Source of the DNA: Desulfobacteraceae bacterium
Lineage (GTDB): Bacteria > Desulfobacterota > DSM-4660 > Desulfatiglandales > Desulfatiglandaceae
Length of the DNA stretch: 15,172 nt
Direction of reading: 5' to 3'
NCBI GenBank assembly: GCA_030632525.1
Contig: DAOVUP010000003.1
Location: 1 to 15,172, forward strand
Made by a program: the position numbers and the translations under genes. The notes beneath the pieces are model-generated. The model searched no databases. It saw only the letters and a program-made list of their open reading frames with translations, and was not told the origin of the DNA. This document shows positions 13,152-15,172 of the stretch, piece by piece. Within the stretch, counting starts at the first letter, position 1. The number at the start of each line of letters is the position of its first letter.

Positions 13152-14798
13152 TTACAGCGCTTTTACCTTATAGACCTGATTTGAATCGGGATCGATTACA
13201 TGCACAGCGCAGGCAATGCATGGATCAAAGGAATGTACAGTTCTAAGGATTTCCAAAGGGTTTTTAGGATCTGCGACCGGTGTTCCGATGAGAGCTTCCT
13301 CCATAGGCCCTAATTTCCCGTTCTTGCAACGTGGCCCTAAATTCCAGGTGGAAGGGACCACGTACTGGTAGTTTTTGATCTTCCCATCCTCTATCTCGAT
13401 CCAGTGACCCAGAGAGCCCCTGCCCACATCGTTCAGACCGACACCTTTACCGCTCTTGGGCATGGTCCAGGACGTACAGGTCTCGGAGTTCCCCTTTTTC
13501 AGGTTACCCACAAGCTCCATCATCCAGGGTTCCATGGCATTGCCGATCACAAGGGTCTCTAAAGCACGTGCCGCAGTTCGGCCCAAGGTGGAGAAGAGGG
13601 CCGCAGCGGGAAGGCTCAGCTTCTGCAGGGTTCCATTCACCACATCTGTAAACTCCTTCTTCCCATAGCCATATGCCACAAGTACCCTGGCCAGGGGCCC
13701 GACTTCACAGGATGCATCACCATAACGCGGGGCCTTGAGCCAGGAATATCTGTCGGCGGTGTCGTATTTAGGATCACCTTCAATCGGTCTGGTCTCACCC
13801 TGATAAGGATGTCTGGCCCCATTCCCCTTGTACCATGAACGGGAAATATGCTCTGTGACTTTTTCAGGGTCGGCCATCTTAACGCCTGCTATATCGCGGT
13901 TCATGATCACACCGCGCGGCAGGAAGAGACTCTCTGGCTCTTTGGCCGATTGAGGCAGGTCTCCCCATGCCAAGAAATTTGTGGTCCCTCCTATGCCGCC
14001 CCAATCTTTATAAAAGGGCGCAATGGCCAAAACATCAGGGATATAAACGTTTTTCACAAAGTCCTGGGTCTCTTTCCAGAGATAGAGGAATTCTGCGATT
14101 CGATCAGGGGTGAGATCCTTGACGCAGGTCACACCGCCAACCGCAAGGGCCTGGAGGTGGGGATTCTTTGCCCCGAATATGGCGTGCATCCTGACCGCCT
14201 TGGCCTGAATACGAAGGGCCTCGATATAGTGGGCCGTTGCCATAAGGTTCGCTTCGGGGGGGAGAGTATATGCGGGATGACCCCAGTAAGCATTGGCAAA
14301 AGGACCAAGTTGCCCGCTATCAACAAAGGTCTTGATCCTTTGCTGCACTTGCCTGAAATAGGCGGTTCCACCTTTTGGGTCATTGCTCACATTATCTGCC
14401 AGGGCCGCTGTTTTCTTTGGATCGGCTTTCAGGGCATCGACCACGTCCACCCAGTCTAAGGCGGAAAGCCCGTAAAAATGTACAATATGGTCTTGCTGGA
14501 ACTGGGCCCCGTGGAGCAGGTTTCTGATGATACGCGCATTGTCGGGGATCTGAACGTTAACGGCGTCTTCGACTGCCCTCACCGAGGACAGATAGTGGGT
14601 GTAGGTTCAGACTCCGCAGGATCGCTGCACAAAAAGCGGGGCATCACGGGGGTCGCGCCCCTGCAATATAATTTCAATTCCCCGGAACATCTGACCGGAA
14701 CTCCAGGCGTTCTTGACTTTGCCGCCCTCCACCTCCACTTCGATTCGCAGATGACCCTCTATTCTGGTAATTGGATCGATGGTAATTCTTTTGCCCAT
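13152..14798 (-). CDS. hynA: [NiFe]-type hydrogenase large subunit with predicted selenocysteine (TGA) in the N-terminal L1 motif
   Basis: Catalytic subunit of a group 1 uptake-type hydrogenase; it holds the nickel-iron site. The ATG at 14798 follows AGAGGAGA and begins [20 protein letters not shown]. Read through one in-frame TGA (14609-14607, codon 64) the protein has 548 residues, normal for the family. L1 is [23 protein letters not shown]61 is present, and the TGA takes the place of the second cysteine (C68 in Desulfovibrio gigas numbering, a Ni-Fe bridging ligand). L2 near the end is [11 protein letters not shown] with C527 and C530, both ordinary. The last 15 residues after H533 form the peptide removed by the maturation protease. 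A hairpin resembling a bacterial SECIS follows the TGA. Alternatives are a TGC-to-TGA mutation or an error. The symbol follows the small-then-large hynBA order of sulfate reducers. Confidence 0.9.
14573..14591 (-). promoter_or_regulatory. Bacterial SECIS-like hairpin after the in-frame TGA
   Basis: On the minus strand CUGUCCUC pairs with GAGGGCAG over 8 bp without mismatch (one G-U pair), closing a 3-base GGU loop. The loop begins 23 bases after the UGA (14609-14607), within the spacing of known bacterial SECIS elements, and a G at the start of the loop with GGU is the feature read by SelB in E. coli fdhF. It lies inside the codons for L-S-S-V-R-A-V. Confidence 0.75.
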
Positions 14799-14862
14799 TT
14801 TATCTCCTCTCTTTTCTTAAGAGTTTTTGTTTCGATTCGAGACTGAATGCTTTGCCAACCTC

Positions 14863-15010
14863 TAGGAGCTTGTCCGAGAATGAGAGATTTTTTGCAAGAT
14901 CAAGGAAGGCGAAGATTTTAACCGCAAGAATACATTGAATTATTATAAGGATTAAAATTTGAGCCTGACGCGGAAATTGCGGAAAATAGCCATTCTCGGA
15001 CAGCCTCCTA
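14863..15010 (-). repeat. Dispersed repeat, copy D, between hydrogenase small and large subunit genes
   Basis: 148 bp. The left end TAGGAGCTTGTCCGAGAATG (14863-14882) matches the inverted right end TAGGAGGCTGTCCGAGAATG (15010-14991) at 18 of 20 positions. In minus orientation it contains the core ATTCAATGTATTCTTGCGGT followed by TAAAATCTTCGCC, shared with copies A and C. Its right end begins exactly with the TAG stop codon of the small-subunit gene. No coding capacity. Confidence 0.7.
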
Positions 15011-15172
15011 GTCGTATTCCTTGAAGAAGGGGGTCATTTTATCCCAGAATGCCGGTTCACTGCACCCTATGCAGGGGTGTCCAGCCTCTATGGGCCAGCT
15101 TGTCCCATCATTAAATTTGGCGATGGGACAGTTGTTATAGGTGTCCGGTCCTTTGCAGCCCACCTTGAAGAG
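15008..15172 (-). CDS. hynB: [NiFe] hydrogenase small subunit, C-terminal 54 residues (5' part outside window)
   Basis: Electron-transfer subunit with three Fe-S clusters. The fragment reads [20 protein letters not shown], then [20 protein letters not shown], then [14 protein letters not shown] and TAG. C6 is a ligand of the distal cluster; C15, C34 and C37 are the medial cluster ligands. A proline (P27) occupies the position that is Pro in standard [NiFe] enzymes with a medial [3Fe-4S] cluster. The protein ends without a membrane helix, which fits a soluble periplasmic enzyme that passes electrons to a cytochrome c3 type partner. The large-subunit gene follows after 209 bases, mostly the repeat copy D. 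Confidence 0.93.
   Translation of the reverse strand, partial: LFKVGCKGPDTYNNCPIAKFNDGTSWPIEAGHPCIGCSEPAFWDKMTPFFKEYD

Noticed and set aside
13152..13240. Selenocysteine at the usual C-terminal position of [NiFeSe] enzymes
   Set aside because: The L2 motif reads DPCIAC with TGC codons at both positions; no TGA there, and the frame ends normally 15 residues after the predicted cleavage site.
13848..14459. A 203-residue plus-strand open frame opposite the hydrogenase large subunit
   Set aside because: Antisense shadow of a strongly conserved gene, with no ribosome binding site and no recognisable domain.
13152..14582. Treating the hydrogenase large subunit as two genes or a pseudogene starting at a GTG at 14582
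   Set aside because: The two pieces are in the same frame, separated by one TGA and eight typical residues (TYTHYLSS), with a SECIS-like hairpin; a start at 14582 would lose the L1 nickel ligands and has no reason to exist as a separate protein.

Overview
The window looks like a chromosomal segment of a strictly anaerobic, sulfate-reducer-type member of the Desulfobacterota (former Deltaproteobacteria). Reasons seen in the sequence: a periplasmic-type [NiFe] hydrogenase next to a tetraheme class III cytochrome c, a stand-alone IMP cyclohydrolase, two dodecins, a XRE-cupin regulator, a probable selenocysteine codon, and many dispersed palindromic repeats in the intergenic spaces. No phage, plasmid or transposase gene is visible.

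Left part (1-5,100). A B12-type leader with a promoter and an intrinsic terminator precedes cobS on the minus strand; cobS runs off the window and carries one in-frame TAG. A divergent promoter drives a first dodecin (+). A minus-strand pair follows, LOG-family Rossmann protein then rsmG, overlapping by 11 bases. A plus-strand set comes next: second dodecin, XRE-cupin regulator and a zinc-ribbon DUF1178 protein.

Middle (5,100-8,100). A stand-alone purH cyclohydrolase domain (+) ends tail-to-tail with a minus-strand operon of map (SEC-C type methionine aminopeptidase), queG (cobalamin/Fe-S epoxyqueuosine reductase) and a small Cys-rich protein. The two purH terminators lie inside the antisense coding sequence of the small protein.

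Right part (8,100-15,172) is a hydrogen-metabolism locus, all on the minus strand: hydrogenase small subunit (partial), large subunit, a 1066-residue RND / cyclic-nucleotide-binding / degenerate-GGDEF fusion, the hydrogenase maturation endopeptidase, hypC and tetraheme cytochrome c. Together these could supply a soluble periplasmic uptake hydrogenase, its nickel-site processing and its electron acceptor.

The most notable observation is that the large subunit is interrupted only by an in-frame TGA at the second cysteine of the N-terminal CxxC nickel motif (L1). A perfect 8-bp hairpin with a GGU loop lies 23 bases before its loop downstream of the TGA, as expected for a bacterial SECIS. The C-terminal motif (L2), where selenocysteine sits in known [NiFeSe] hydrogenases, has two ordinary cysteines. 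This suggests a hydrogenase with selenocysteine at the L1 bridging position. A second theme is a family of 140-190 bp repeats that share a core but have copy-specific terminal inverted repeats; one copy separates the hydrogenase subunit genes.
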